Under the pieces are notes generated by a model. That model was not told where the DNA came from. It did not search any database and saw nothing but the letters and a program-made list of their open reading frames with translations. The translations under genes and the position numbers were made by a program. DNA of 64,000 nucleotides, from assembly GCF_024586455.1 (NCBI RefSeq), contig NC_065921.1:74917226-74981225 (forward strand), given 5' to 3'. The stretch comes from Bactrocera neohumeralis (Eukaryota; Arthropoda; Insecta; Diptera; Tephritidae). Below, in pieces: positions 44,811 to 57,659 of the stretch. Numbering within the stretch: the stretch's first letter is position 1; the number at the start of each line of letters is the position of its first letter.

Positions 44811-46900
44811 CGTTTGAAAGCTAAACTCCAGTGGTTTTAGCTTATTCAAATGAAATTTACAATAAAATGATCTTGAATAGTATTTGTTATAATCCGGGTA
44901 AATGTTTGACTGATATTAAAAAATATATCGAAGCAAAAAAAATTTTATTTTTTAATTTTATATTTTTTTTAATTATGTACTTAAAACTTTATATTTTTGC
45001 AAAAAAATTTAATTATCTTGTAACGTTCAGAAAACTTTATATTAAACAGATCCATTTATTGCCAAATAATTCAACAAACTTTAATACTTCGATTGGTGAT
45101 GAAGCCAGCTCAGAGGGTTTTTGTATAAATATAAAATTCTCTCCGTGAACTTTTACCACAAATCACTTGTATTAATTTAGTAACTTTAACTAGACAGCCG
45201 TTAAAGCTGGGCTCCAACAGTCTCGAGCTATTGATTTCAAAGTGAGGTGGCCTCTGTAATTTCCTTTTTTTACTGAAAAAGGGATTATCTAAAAAAAAAT
45301 TTGAATGACGGAAAAGAATACCAATTATGCTGTGCTTTTACGAAGATAAAGGGTTGAGTCATTCAGCTTGTATTAAGACTGATAAATTTAAGGATTTAGG
45401 AAGTAGTTTTCCAACCACCGTGTTCAGACATAAAAAGTGGCTCCCAAAAAAACGAATTGTACTCTAATGAAGAGTTAGAGACATAAACTCTCGCCTATTT
45501 TAAAGAACTCGCAGCTTTATGCGACATATGGATATTTGATTTTGAAATACGGAAGGATGAAATGCATTATTCTATAAGGCGATTAGGCCTAAGAATAAAT
45601 AAATACAGATTTTAGTTCCAAAAATAATCCTTCGCTGTTGAATCAAGGACTTGTTAACTTGCGCCACTTAATATTCTCTTTAAAATCACTCAGATCAAAA
45701 CAAATAGTGGATTTGTTAACGGTAAAATTGTTAAAATAGCGAGTATTTAAATTAAGCGACTTTTCGTAAATTTTTTTGTGTAAAACTACAGTGGATTCAT
45801 TAAAATATTTGCATAAATAAAAACGTGTCAAGTGCGGATTTTAGTGAATTTCCCTCAAATTTCCAATTAGTGTGAATTTTTTAAATTCCCAGTAAATTTT
45901 TTATGCCTAAACCACTTTACTGTAAATGACTTTTAGCAACCAATAAATATATTTGTCTATACTATTAAACAAACTGTTATTTGAGTGTTTTTCTAAATAG
46001 TCGAAAAATATATTTTTTCAATTATTTTTTCGCGCCATTTTCCTCAATTGATAGAAAAGCACTCATTTCGGTTGCTATTTTCAAAAACAAAAGTTAGTGA
46101 TGCTTCATTCGATTGGAAAGTAATTAAAATAAATTTACATATTTGATTTTTAAAATATTTTGCGAAGTGTTTAAATTTATTTGGCAACTGCTAAGGTAAC
46201 TATTTTATAGTTTGGCGTATTTTATTTCCATAATTGAGGTAATTTGCAGTTTGCACAGAGCCAACAGTATTTTTTGTTTTTATTCGATTAAATAGAATTG
46301 AAAATATATTATATTTTAGTTTTCAGCACATTGACTTTTTGTATTGAAATATTTGGAACTTAATATAAACAACTGAAATTATGTATTTTTGAAAGTTAAG
46401 CTCATTAGAGTACTCATCTACTTTACACTTTATGGTATATGTAGATCGATAGATCAGGTTTCGGTGCTTTGTTTCCATTTACTTATCTGTTTTTAATACT
46501 TTTTTTGAGTTCGGAGTTTAGCAGTCATGGTTTCTTCTTCCACTTGACCAGCTCGCTGAACAAACTGCTCTTTAACTTAATTAAATCTAAAAAATTTTAT
46601 AAATGATTTATGTAAAAATCCATGCAGATAAAAATCATAGTAAAGCGTTTCGAAACTTGAGTCTGAACTTGAATATTTTACAAAATTGCAAAGATCCAGC
46701 AATAGCCTTCGGAGCACTTTAATGAGTTATACATTTCTCTATATTGTATTCATAGAGAGATTAAGAAAACGATAATCATTCATTGGAAAAAAATTCAATG
46801 TTAGAAACTCTGTACGGACTAAATAAATTTCTTTATTAGTTAAGGATGCTATCGAAGCTGCAACTCTGCTCCAAATCTCAGCAGAAGTGTGTGGGAGAGT
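44811..46900. other. AT-rich, no recognised gene
   Basis: Frames at 44831-45148 (+) and 45643-45831 (-) are Lys/Phe/Ile-rich products of base composition. No repeat family identified. Confidence 0.4.
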
Positions 46901-46901
46901 G

Positions 46902-46975
46902 AAGGTAATCTGATCTCAGCAGATAAAGGTTACTACACCACTTAACACCTTCATCAGTTGGGATCAGATTACCTT
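46902..46975. repeat. 14-bp perfect inverted repeat
   Basis: AAGGTAATCTGATC (46902-46915) and GATCAGATTACCTT (46962-46975) with a 46-nt loop. It sits just upstream of the LINE RNase H relic at 47.04 kb. Confidence 0.85.
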
Positions 46976-47039
46976 AACTTTAATTGGTTCTTCTACCAAG
47001 CGATAGCATGACTTAAAGAGTAAACTTCACCAAGAAGTG

Positions 47040-47610
47040 AAAGGTTGCTCATAGCAGTCAGGCTGAATGGAATTATTCGACTCTCGAGCTACTGCACCTT
47101 TTGGGAAGTTGGGAAGAAAAAACTTTGTCATAATTCGATAGAGATAAACATTCAACGCTACTATCGCAATGAACATATAACCATACTTAGCGACGGTCAA
47201 GCGGCAATTAAAGTAAACTCTGCCTACGATATTAAATCATGCAGAAAAGGAATAGACAGAGATAGGTATTGTCAACAACTCCAAGGCATGCGCTATGCCA
47301 AGTTGCTAACGGGGCTCTAACCACCCTAGGGACAAACACCGGCTAATTGTCGCATTCTACACTGGCCACTGTAAGCTGAAGAAGCACTTACATAACATGG
47401 GTCTAGCTTCTTGTGCGAATTGCCGCTTCTGACAGAGAGCCTGAAACTCCAGAACACCTGCTAATTGACTGCCTACAGACGCAGGATAAAGTCCCTTGGA
47501 TCCATGTTTTCAAATATGGTTCACAGCGTCTCACTAACACTTATCAGCGAACTGAAATTTATCAAGATGCTGGGTCGCGTAGCGTATCTTATCTATCTTA
47601 GGGATGTTTT
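47040..47610 (+). mobile_element. LINE RNase H and zinc-knuckle C-terminal relic
   Basis: The plus strand reads RYYRNEHITILSDGQAAIKV (RNase H block with catalytic D retained), a disrupted middle, then RLIVAFYTGHCKLKKHL, MGLASCANCRF and, after a frameshift, REPETPEHLLIDC. C-x2-C...ETPEHLLI.C is the LINE C-terminal zinc knuckle. This family differs from the SSFRLPD-type RNase H at 26.6 and 49.8 kb. Confidence 0.75.
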
Positions 47611-47999
47611 CAGAGATATATCACTTTAATTTTTTTTTTCAACTAAAGAAAGCTTTCTTCTTCTGACAAAAAATGTGCTCATAACAAGGAATATATTCAT
47701 ATATAAAGATAGCCAAGCGGCTAAAATTACTAAAATGATAAATTAAAATTATTAAATTACTCTTAGTGTTTCGTCTTAGATAATGAAAGCATGCCTTAGT
47801 CTCTAAATGGATAAGGCATCCTATTTCTCTATACAAATATGTAAGCTTCCACAGAAGTACTGGGCGGTCAAAGAGAATACAATAGAAGAAGGCGATTTAA
47901 CTGCCGTACGCTAATAAAGAAGAAGAACAGATTTCAAAATAGACCCCTAAAAGGCCTCGGCTCATCATCAGATAGCCACTTTACCTATCTTTTGAAGAG
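47611..47999. other. No recognised gene
   Basis: AT-rich. Nothing to report. Confidence 0.35.
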
Positions 48000-48300
48000 A
48001 ACATTGTGCTTATGATCACTACTATAAGGACAAACACAAACGAGCCAAACTTTTTTCATATCCGACCTTATCTGACTAATATCGAACCAAGCATTAGATT
48101 TTAACTGATCATTTAGTATTGATCTATCCACACCGAACCACAAAAAGTTGTGTATGGAAGTCGAGCAAACCGAACGAAGTTGGCAACATGGCAGTCTCAT
48201 TTCCTAGTATGAATCGTTGACCAATAATTCATTTTCCAAAAGATGTATGGCTCATTGAATCATGGTGCTGAAATTTGCACGATTGCTATGGATGTGAGCA
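48000..48300 (-). mobile_element. Possible sixth Tc1-like (DUF4817 type) transposase relic
   Basis: Minus-strand fragments DSMSHTSFGK and, in shifting frames, SFGLLDF / HNFLWFGVDRS loosely fit the family blocks DGAT.HTA and DLTPLDYFLWGYV. The match is weak and could be chance; length and order are compatible. Confidence 0.3.
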
Positions 48301-49395
48301 GCCAAGTATGTGATTTACGGATAATGACAGTAATATTTGGTCCACTTCTTCCGTTTTGAAAAGCTTTGAATCAAAATTCTTTCGGTATGCAAGCCACAAT
48401 CTGTTGTGTAACTGGATTTGAATGCAAAGGAATCTGAGTATCTAGTGGTATAGTCTTTGCTTGGTAGTTTTTCGCAGTATACTGAACATAACTGTCAAGA
48501 AATATGTCGTAGCTGACAGCTGGTTTGACAGTTGAGGCAATTCTTGATTTTTAAACAAACAGTAGCAAAGGCTGTATTTTTAATAGAGTACTGAATAGTT
48601 GTGAGCATATCTGGAGCGAGCAGCAGATTCATTAATCTGCGAGAGCTTGGAACATAAGCTCTGAGAAGCGGCATTTGAGTTCGTTTAAACAAGAATTTTA
48701 GCTTCGCTTCTCTGCTGCTCACACACCAAAGGTAAATATTTAAAACTGACCTTTTTAGTTGTGAACTCTGTGAAAATTGTCTAGCACTACTTAACGCCAG
48801 TCCATAACTGTAAAGAAATTTACATACTTACTTACATAGCATATATACTTGTACATGTTTATGAGCGCCGTAATTTTACAGGTCCTGAAACTCATTGGAC
48901 TTAATGGAAAACCAATCGAGTCTAACATTGCTGCAGCTACTGCTACAACAACTAAATCAATTGCCGTTGTACAAAGCAGCGTCTAGGTTACAACAACAAT
49001 AAAAGGTCAGCAATAAAAGTGAGGCTTCACGTTGAGGGCCAGCATAGCGAGAGAAGCAGCCGCTTTCGTGCGAGCAAAATCAATTTAAAGTAAACTTTGT
49101 AAGTACGGCAGAGTATTGGTGTACGCAAGTGGAATTTTTTTTAGTATAGCCGGTGTCACATGCTATTTAGTATTAATTCTGAAAAAAATTGCAGTGGTTT
49201 CATTGTGAATATTGGATGGGACTTTTAGTACAGTTACCTCTGCTTCGAAGTCGTCTAGTGATGCTTCGGCCGAAAATGTTCCTATTACCGGGAATCCCTT
49301 ATATGGTATGGACAATACTACAAGGTTAACAATGCCGCCTGGCCATCTGTATATATAGTAACTTTCTGAATTCTTCTCTAGTTATTCAGTAGAAG
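48301..49395. other. No recognised gene
   Basis: Unique-looking, with CAACAA-type runs near 48940-49000. The minus frame at 48495-48722 has no domain. Confidence 0.4.
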
Positions 49396-49399
49396 ACTC

Positions 49400-50255
49400 G
49401 AGGCAGTCTTCTCTATGCTTAGCACATTCGCTTGGAAAATGCTATCTGCGTCTGGCATGCAGCATGACATTGACATGAAATTGTTGCACATAGTGCCCGT
49501 AGACATCGACGGAAGGTGTACGGCTACGAAAGTTGCTATCAGACTGAGAGAATCCGGGTTCCTAAAAGAACACGTGTCTGAACACTCGGAAATCCTCACA
49601 CACTTTGACTTCATACCGGATCACTTGGATCATGGAGTCGCCAAACCGAAATCTTTCGGCTCCTTCTCTGCTTATATACCGGCGTCAGAGTTGTGGGTAG
49701 GAAGCAGCCGTTGAAGTAGAGAGGCAGAGAGCTTCTTCACGGATGGGTCAGAGCTTGGAGGGAAGGTTGGTAGAGGGGTTAACAGTCAAGAGGTCTCTAT
49801 CAACTCCAGCTTCAGACTTCCTGACTATTTTAGTGTCTTCCAAGCCGAGGTTGCAGCCTTTAAGGTAGCAGTACATTTACTGCTCCGGAGTGCAGCCTAC
49901 TTCAGAGAAGTGACCATCCACTCAGATAGCAGAGCGCCGAAAATAACCTTGAACTCATTAACAGTGCGTTCAGGGTTGGTCAAGGAGTACCTTAACTCGC
50001 TATCAATAGCATCGAGTATTTTTGTGATTAGACTTGTGTATGAATATCAGGCCACAGCAGATCGTAAGAAATTGTAAAGCTGATGAGCTAGCAAGGAAAT
50101 GCACCCTAGAACTGCTATCGGTAGAATGGGAACGGGTTGGTAGTCTTGTGTTAGTAGATAGCTGGGCTTCGTTGAAGCTTGGCCATCATCAGTACATGCG
50201 TTGTCGCAAAGGCCGTTTGGCCCAAGATCGATCGCTAGAGATCTAGTGATTTCTC
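49400..50255 (+). mobile_element. LINE RNase H domain relic, copy 2 (longest)
   Basis: The plus strand reads MLSTFAWKMLSASGMQHDID, VDIDGRCTATKVAIRLRESG and EHSEILTHFDFIPDHLD (the region between RT and RNase H), then ESFFTDGSELGGKVGRGVNS, INSSFRLPDYFSVFQAEVAA, VTIHSDSRAPKITLNSLTVR, IFVIRLVWVP and NCKADELARKCTLELLSVEW. RNase H residues D (FTDGS), E (QAE) and D (HSDS) are all retained, but frames shift at about 49715 and 50030 and the H of GH.G is lost. Same family as 26.5 and 41.7 kb. Confidence 0.85.
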
Positions 50256-52205
50256 AGTAAGGCTAGCCTCAGCCTAGTTGTGGCGCTTTTAAGAGACTAT
50301 TTCTCAACAGCTTCCATGCAGTAACGTTGGGAATCTTACCAGATGTCATATTCAGAAGCCATATGCGATAGAAAACAACTCAACAATTTCTCGCCACTGT
50401 CGCGTTTGGGAGCGCATACCTTCAGACATCCCACCGAATTGGCAGGTAATGGAAATTAAACGCCTATCCAAATTTGTATTCGAACACAGGCTTTTTTTTA
50501 TGAGTTCAGTTCTTCTTTGCGATCTCTTGAGATCAGCAATCAAACCTAAACTAACATTATCATGGGATTAGAGAGAGATATATATATATCAAGATCTTCC
50601 AAGTAGCCCCCCGTCCATTGATTGAGTTAGTATCCACCTCTCTGACTAAACCTCTCTTCAAAGAATAGGTTTACTAATTTTTGGATCATAAAATACTCAT
50701 GCAGAGCTTAAGGTTCGTCTATGGTTTCTGAAAAATCCAAAATTTTTGCTAGTTTAGACTATACTTTAAGGTTCAGTAGTCATTATAGAATTGGTAAAAT
50801 AGTGAAAAGAAGAACTTTGCTATCCAATCCGCTTTAGTGTCGAATAGTTTGCGCATATGATTCCTCGTTCAGCGTGGGTGTTTGGCTATTTTTGCACATC
50901 TTCACTTGGAATTTTAACTTTACATCCGAATAACAGCATATGGCATCTGTCTCGAAGCAACATAAGCCGAGAGGCCGTCTTAAAAAGTACTCGTATGCTA
51001 CCGAAGATTGGACCTTTTAAGTTGTGAACTCTATCAGAACTATCTAACATGTATGATACCGAAGATTGGCTCAGTAAACGTCATTTGGTATCGAAATGTC
51101 AATATAAAATGTTTCTATAAAACATATTCGTTTTGAGAATTGGTGTTTCCGCGTTTCCATCAAAAAAAGTATTGCACAAGATTATGCCACAAAAACCTTC
51201 AAGTTCTCACCGCTTCCTCATCATCGGTCACACGCCTGTCGCCTGCGCACAAATTTAATCCAATTACTTAGTCATTGTCAAATGACAACAACTTCCAGCT
51301 GGGTAAGCGCGATTACATTTTTCAATTGTCTCTCTTCCGACGTTTTTTCGCCTCGTTTTCTTATTACCACTTGCCGCTTTTTACGAGCTTCATACTTTGT
51401 AGTGAAATATCAAAGATTTAAGACGCTTTTATGGTTGAACAAAAAATGCACTAGACGCTCTCGCTCTCACACGCAAATAAAATTAAATCTCTCTCTCTTT
51501 CACACTCTAATTTGTTTGCCCTACTTGTGGACGACCGAAAAATGTGGACACGTACAATGTTGCCGCATTTTAATCATTTAATTCCCGTTTGGTGGTGAGC
51601 GACTGCCGGCGAGTGCGAGCGTACATACTCGTATAAAGCGTGTAACTGTAAATTGAAACATATGTTGGTATGTATGTTTGAGTTTCAGTAATTTTGCAGC
51701 AGCTTGCTCTATGCAAATTTGTGGTTAGAATTTCGTGTAAAATACATAAAAGAGATTTGTGTTCAGCAGCATTTTGGGTTACTCATACGCCAAGGCCAAC
51801 GCAAGAGATTCGTTACTGCTGATTTATTTTCTTACGCTTGCTTTTTTAATTTGCGAAATTGACCGTGACAAGCAGTTTAGCAAGCAGTGAAGGAGAAGAT
51901 TTTCGAAGATTTTAATTTGTCTTAAATATTTCTCTATCAGTGACTTAAGTGTATGTGGCCGCAGTGAACAGGATGAGTTCAGGGTATGGCGTTGAAAATT
52001 TAATACGCGAATAAGAGCGGATAAAGATTGTTAAATATTTTGTTGTTGCGCTGTAATACAGTTAAAGATTTAACATTTCATTAATTTTGATATTTTAACA
52101 TTTTTTCTTTTTACTTTTCATATTTAAACATACCACATATTCTTTATATTTGTTTAAAAAATTGCAATTATTGTTCAAAATCTAATTCTTGCAATCCTTA
52201 CTTGA
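50256..52205. other. No recognised gene
   Basis: A (TA)n run at 50579-50588. 51180-52050 is unique-looking, with leader-like A/T composition. No domain in the frames at 50352-50543 (-) or 51282-51581 (+). Confidence 0.4.
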
Positions 52206-52209
52206 CATA

Positions 52210-53240
52210 CATTGTGACAAAAAAAGTACACGGAAATTTTTCCAGTCCTCGCAATACTATTCAAAAGCATTTTTTGCTTCCTCAGCCTTCAGCTCCTTCA
52301 GCGAATTTTGTTTTATATCTTTGATCGAGTGAAAACCGGTTCCACGGAGCAGCAATTTCAGTTTAGGAACGGGAAAAAATCACACGGAGAAAAATATAGT
52401 GAGTACGGTGGTTAATCGATGGTCTTCATTGCCTGTTTGGCTTTGAATTCGTTGGCAATCTTGGCTCGATGCGATGGTGCATTACCATCATGTAAAATCC
52501 ATGAATTATTCTTTCACAATTGCGGCCGTTTTCGACGGATATTCTCATGCAAATGCCTCAATATGGCAAAATAGAACTCCTTATTGCCACTTCGGCACAA
52601 ATTCATGATGCACCAAACCACAAATATCGAAAAAAATGAGCTCCACTTTGAATTTTGAGCGCCTTTGGCGTGGTTTTTTGGTTTTGGCTAGTATTTGTCC
52701 CTCCAATCCGAGGTTTGTTGACTTGTTTGCATGTCAAACTGATAAACTCATGTCTCATCGGCAGTTATAATGTTCTCCATGAATGAGGAATCGAAATTCA
52801 CACTATCAAACATGTCCATAGGGACCTGTTTAGGGTACTCTTTTTGAAAAAAAAATCAGCTTTATCAGGACGAGTCGAGCAAGAAAGCATTTCATACCAA
52901 AAATATCCACCAAAATGATTCGAACGGACTCGGGTGAGATGTAGAGCTCGCTTGTCAACTCTGTAACACCTGCTTGGTGATTGCCAAGCACCATATCCTT
53001 CAATTTTTTAATATTTTCACCACTTGAAGGTCGTCCAAAAAAATGCATATCTTCAACGATCTCTCGCTGTCTTTAAAGGTTTTGTACCACTCATAGGCTT
53101 GTGTTTTTGATAAAACGGAATCACCGTAAGCCTTTTCCAACATTCGCAATGATTCCGCATACGAAATTTGTTTTGAAATAAAAAATTTGAGACAAATTCT
53201 TTGTTCGATATTTTGCGGTATTTTTATTGAAATTTTTTTT
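52210..53240 (-). mobile_element. Mariner-like transposase, nearly full-length relic (type B)
   Basis: In order on the minus strand: IKIPQNIEQRICLKFFISKQ, KAYGDSVLSKTQAYEWYKTF (DNA-binding domain), GRPSSGENIKKLKDMVLGNH, SPESVRIILVDIFGMKC, ITADET (first catalytic D), NSWILHDGNAPSHR (second D), a degraded PPYS..FSPCDFF (third D), and FTRSKI/KELKAEEAKK at the end. All three catalytic aspartates can still be read but lie in different frames, with at least four breaks. The N-terminus is fused in frame to a different mariner. Confidence 0.85.
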
Positions 53241-53254
53241 ATTAAAATTGAAAT

Positions 53255-53554
53255 GAATTTTTGATGACTCATGCCCAGCTCTTGACCGATGCTACGGCTG
53301 CTACTATGCCGGTCTCTTTCGACCAATTCAGCGATTTTATCGCAATTTTCGACGACAGGCCTTCCGGAGCGTGGCGCATCTTCGACCACCTCTACACCAG
53401 AACGAAAACGTTGAAACCATCGTTGTGAGGTGGAAATGGAAACTGTATCGGGTTCATAAACTGCACAAATTTTATTGGCGGCTTGAGATGCATTTTTGCC
53501 TTTATCGTAGTAGTACTGTAAAATATGCTGTATTTTCTCTTTATTTTGCTCCAT
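53255..53554 (-). mobile_element. Mariner transposase N-terminal piece (type A, irritans-like)
   Basis: Starting at a Met at 53554, the frame reads MEQNKEKIQHILQYYYDKGK, NASQAANKICAVYEPDTVSI, TSQRWFQRFRSGVEVVEDAP, RSGRPVVENCDKIAELVERD and RHSSSRSIGQELGMSHQ. This is about 98 residues of intact helix-turn-helix DNA-binding region. The reading frame is well preserved, so the insertion is relatively young. It continues without a stop into the type B mariner at about 53240. Confidence 0.9.
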
Positions 53555-53614
53555 GTTTGCGACGCTATAACTCACGAACGACTTAAAAGAAACGACAATC
53601 AATCCTGTGGTCAC

Positions 53615-54564
53615 GTGTTAGCGCGTGCTTTCCAAAAAGGTATAGCATGACCCGATGCGACGAATAAAACTGCGCCCGTTTTCAGCGCCAACTAGCTAAA
53701 ATACCGCAAGACTTTTTTGACAATCTATTATATAAACCGAAATGTTGAAAATATTCAACTGTTTATGTTTGGCCCAATTAAAAGTGTATTTACTCTGCAA
53801 ACAGAATACAGACATGAAATCCCACTAGTATCATTCATACATATATTCACAGAAATTTTTGTTCAAGTACTGCATACAACTATTTATTACGTCGGACAAA
53901 TGGCGAGATTATGGCTCCATCAGTATTTTAAAGTCGCGAGAAAAAAAAAAATTTTATGGCAGCCAAAAAACTGTTTGCAGCAGTGAAAGAGCTACGATAT
54001 CATATGCTATTCCATATATTAATTACTATACATATATGGATGTACATGTATGTATATTGCATTCAATGAATAAATAGGCAGCCGTACAAAATTTTGATTC
54101 ACAAGCATAAAATTTTTAAATGCTTCCATTCAATACTCAACAAAATCAACTAGAAGGAAATTATGTATACAAATATACTTGTATATCATATATATGTATA
54201 TAAGTACACATATAACAACAACAAACCAGGTATATAGCTGCATATGGCCGCTGCAGGTCGAGCAATTAACGATTTATCGACAAATATTTGTGTGCCACAA
54301 AAAGGTGTCGAAACAATTTCATGGATCAAATATACGAAAGGCTGTGTTCGGGCAAATATTCGAATGAAAAAGAAACGAAAATGTTGAAAATGCGTAATTA
54401 TATAAAATTTAGCAAACGTAATGAAATTATATATATACATATGTGTGAGAAATTTAATGCTTTTTTATTATTTAAGCATTTTCGTAATTTTTACGTTAAT
54501 GTATGTTATAAATTGATAATGAAATCGTGCCAGTCAAATTACAGTAAATTGAAGCATTAAGGAA
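53615..54564. other. No recognised gene
   Basis: The 5' flank of the chimeric mariner, then AT-rich DNA with TATATGTATA-type repeats at 54020-54055 and 54183-54215. No domain. Confidence 0.4.
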
Positions 54565-55450
54565 TGCATCAGCTGCATCGTAACTATAATACTCTTCATT
54601 GAGGCGTTTCTTATAACATAAAAGAGTATAAAAGATATAAAAACAACTTGAATCCTGTTTTTGAGTGGTCAGTTTATATGGCAGCTATATGCTATATTAG
54701 TTCGATCTTAACAATTTCTTAAGAGATTATAGCAATGCTTTGGATAATCATATGTGTAAAATTTCGTGAAGATATCTTACCAAACGTAAAAGTTTTCCAT
54801 ACAAGAACTTTATTTTGTTTTGCCAAGTTCGTATGACAGCTATATGTTATAATGATCTGAACTAAATTATTTCTTGGAAGATTATAGCAATGCTTTGGAT
54901 AATCATATGTGTCAAATTTCGCGAAGATATCTTACCAAATGTAAAAGTTTTCAATACAAGGACTTGAGTTCAATCGGTCCGTTTGTATGACAGCTATACG
55001 CTATAATGGTCCGATCTGAACAATTTCCTGGAAGATTATGGCAATCTTTTAAGTATTGATTTGTACCAAATTTTGTGAAGATATCTTACCAAATGTAAAA
55101 GTTTTTCATATAAGAACTTGATTTTGAACGATCAGTTTGTATGGCAGCTATATGCTATAGTGGTCCAATCTCAACAACTTGTTTGAAAATTGTAGAAATG
55201 TCATTGACAATAATATCTGCCAAATTTTGTGAAGTTAGCTTGTCAAATAAAAAGTTTTTCATACAAGGACTGGATTTCAAGCGTTCAGTTTGTATGAGAA
55301 CTTAATTTTGTTGTTGTTTAATAACTGCGATTTCGAAAAATATGGAGCTTCGCGATGAAAAAAAGTCATGCAGAAAATTTCAAGTCGATATCTCGAAAGC
55401 TGAGAGTATACTTGTAGCTCGAGCTTACTCTTATTGCTGCTTATACTTGT
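54565..55450 (-). repeat. 154-bp tandem repeat array (four units plus partial), reversed
   Basis: The landmark (G/A)CAGCTATA starts at 54681, 54836, 54990 and 55144, a period of 154-155 bp; a truncated unit follows at 55290. Each unit contains GTATG(G/A)CAGCTATATGCTATA, GATTATAGCAATG, GTGAAGATATCTTACCAAA and AAAAGTTTTCCATACAAG. It is the reverse complement of the array at 62.29-63.18 kb. A noncoding satellite-like element, probably the central repeats of a non-autonomous DINE-1/Helentron-like transposon. Confidence 0.85.
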
Positions 55451-57655
55451 AGTACTTCATTCCATTTGGTGGCTAGTGACGTAATAGAGTTATGCCATTA
55501 TGGAAGAAGAAAAGACGTAGAGTTAGTGAGGTGTAATATTGGTGTGCCAGCTGTATATTTGTAAAGAAAAAGTAAGTTAAAAACGTTCTGACACTTTCTC
55601 CACCATTATTCACATAAAATTTTCAATTATTCAACTCTTGGAAGCCTGAGTTTGAGACAACTTGGCAGTCTGACCTTCGGCTATAGTCGAAACTGACATT
55701 AGTCTGCTTAAAAAATATGTCAGCGGCACAAAGCGCTTTGTTGATGAGTTTTAGTTACCACAACGGATCGATTTTCTAAGCTGTCCAAGTGAGAGTTCCC
55801 AACGTATCGGCCTTTTAAGTTTTTTCAGTGAAAGTATCTACCTCTTAAACTAACCAAAATTATCTTTCCCACTCCCACTCACTGCTTTAAATGCGGTAGA
55901 AGGTATTTATGGTGAGGGTTATTCTTACTAATCTTACAGTTTTCAAAAACATAAACTTTTTCCATAATTTTATTGCACTTTAAATTCTTTTCCACTGCTC
56001 TTGTATATCCAATTTCTCATTTGCTCTGCATTTGTGCTATCATCTGCACATATTTCTACACTACACCATGCACAGCAGTATTTTTTTTTATTTTCCACTT
56101 TGTGTTGTTAAATTGCGTTAACAAGGACATTAATTATTTTCACTTAACGACAATTGACTCGGTTTACCGCCGAAGTACAGACATAATTTTACATACAAGT
56201 ACATTAGGGTGTCAGTTATTAAGCCACTTTGTTGTTTTTTTTTTTTCAAACGTCACATGAAATTTTAGTTCTTGCCTTAAAAGCAAGAGCCATGTCCTTT
56301 ATTTTCAATTTAAATCGGGTTTAAATAGGTTTAAATTTCCTTAATAGTATGTTATATATGATTTTTTGTTCCTTTGCAACGCAGTTCTTAACTCCAAAGC
56401 AAATAAATCTTCCATTCTGAAAAAAGAAATTTTCGAATAAAAAATTTTCTATTCAATAAAAAGTTCTTAATAATTTTTTTCATACAAATATTGCTTTAAA
56501 AGCTATACACTGTCAAATTTATGCATCAAATGTACTACATTCATAGGTACACCATGACGTATGAGTAACCCGGAATGTATAAATCACTTGAGTGAATGCT
56601 CAGCTCATTTGATGTATAATTATAACTGCGTATAACTTTGAAAGTAATGTTTTTATGAGAAAAATTGTTAGAACCTTTTTTGTAGAGCGGAGAATTTTAT
56701 ATTAGAATCTTAGCTTTACAAGGACTTCGGTTTACTTCTTTAATGCAAAATGTCGAAAATATCACTTAGACACGGATTAAATTGAAAATAAACCGCTTGT
56801 TTACAGTAAATACTTATTTTTAAGCGTCATTTAAGTAATAATTAAAAAAACACAAACAACTTGGCAACTAACAGACACCCTAACATGCATACAGACACGC
56901 TTACTAACCATTACACTCCTGCACTTGTAGATCTGTAACTACTCAGACACTTAAGCTCGCACGCCGCAGCCCTGTTACGCAACTAGCCACAAATATTTCA
57001 ATCCTCGCCGTTGTTGTTGTTGTACTTAACATTCGTGCCACACAACAACAACAGCGCCAGCACTTGTTATCATTTATTTCTGTCATGACCTCAACTGCGT
57101 TCATGGCTGTGTGTGTGTATACTATTTCACTGGTTTCTGTATGTGTGTGTATGTTATAATATACGACTTATTTCTGCGTGTATGTGAGTGAGCTAGGCTT
57201 GCTTTAGCAACGCCTTTTCCTCTGCTTCTCTGATGTTTTACTTTAATGTGCTTGTGCGGCCAAGTGCGTTGTGTGTTTTGCTTGTTCAACATACTCGCTC
57301 ACCATGGCCAACTTAATTATGACTAGCGTGCATTTAACAAGTGCGTAAGTGTGTGTGTGTGCGATATTATATTATATTTGTTTATGAATACTTAGCTTTG
57401 AGTTATAGACATACATTATACAATAATATACTGATATATAAGAGATACCTTCATATTATATGGTATATGTATGGCTTGTGGCAATGAGCGTAGAACATTT
57501 CGTGGCAGCAATTTAGAGACGCTTCAAGCTTATACTAAGTATTCAAATTATTGTTTCTTTGGTGTTGTTGCGTTAAATGTCAATGATATTTCATTAAATT
57601 TTGGGGATTATGTAATTTGCTTGAGGATGTATTTGAAAAATATTGAATTTAGTCT
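55451..57655. other. No recognised gene
   Basis: Unique-looking AT-rich DNA. GT microsatellites at 57108-57120, 57140-57155 and 57350-57362; CAACAA and TTGTTG runs near 57009-57055. Frames at 55973-56260 and 57471-57683 lack domains. Confidence 0.4.
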
Positions 57656-57659
57656 TAGG

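Noticed and set aside
51960..51990. ATGAGTTCAGG|GTATGG as a possible start codon plus splice donor
   Set aside because: The donor is weak, no clear core promoter lies upstream, and only four codons would be coded.
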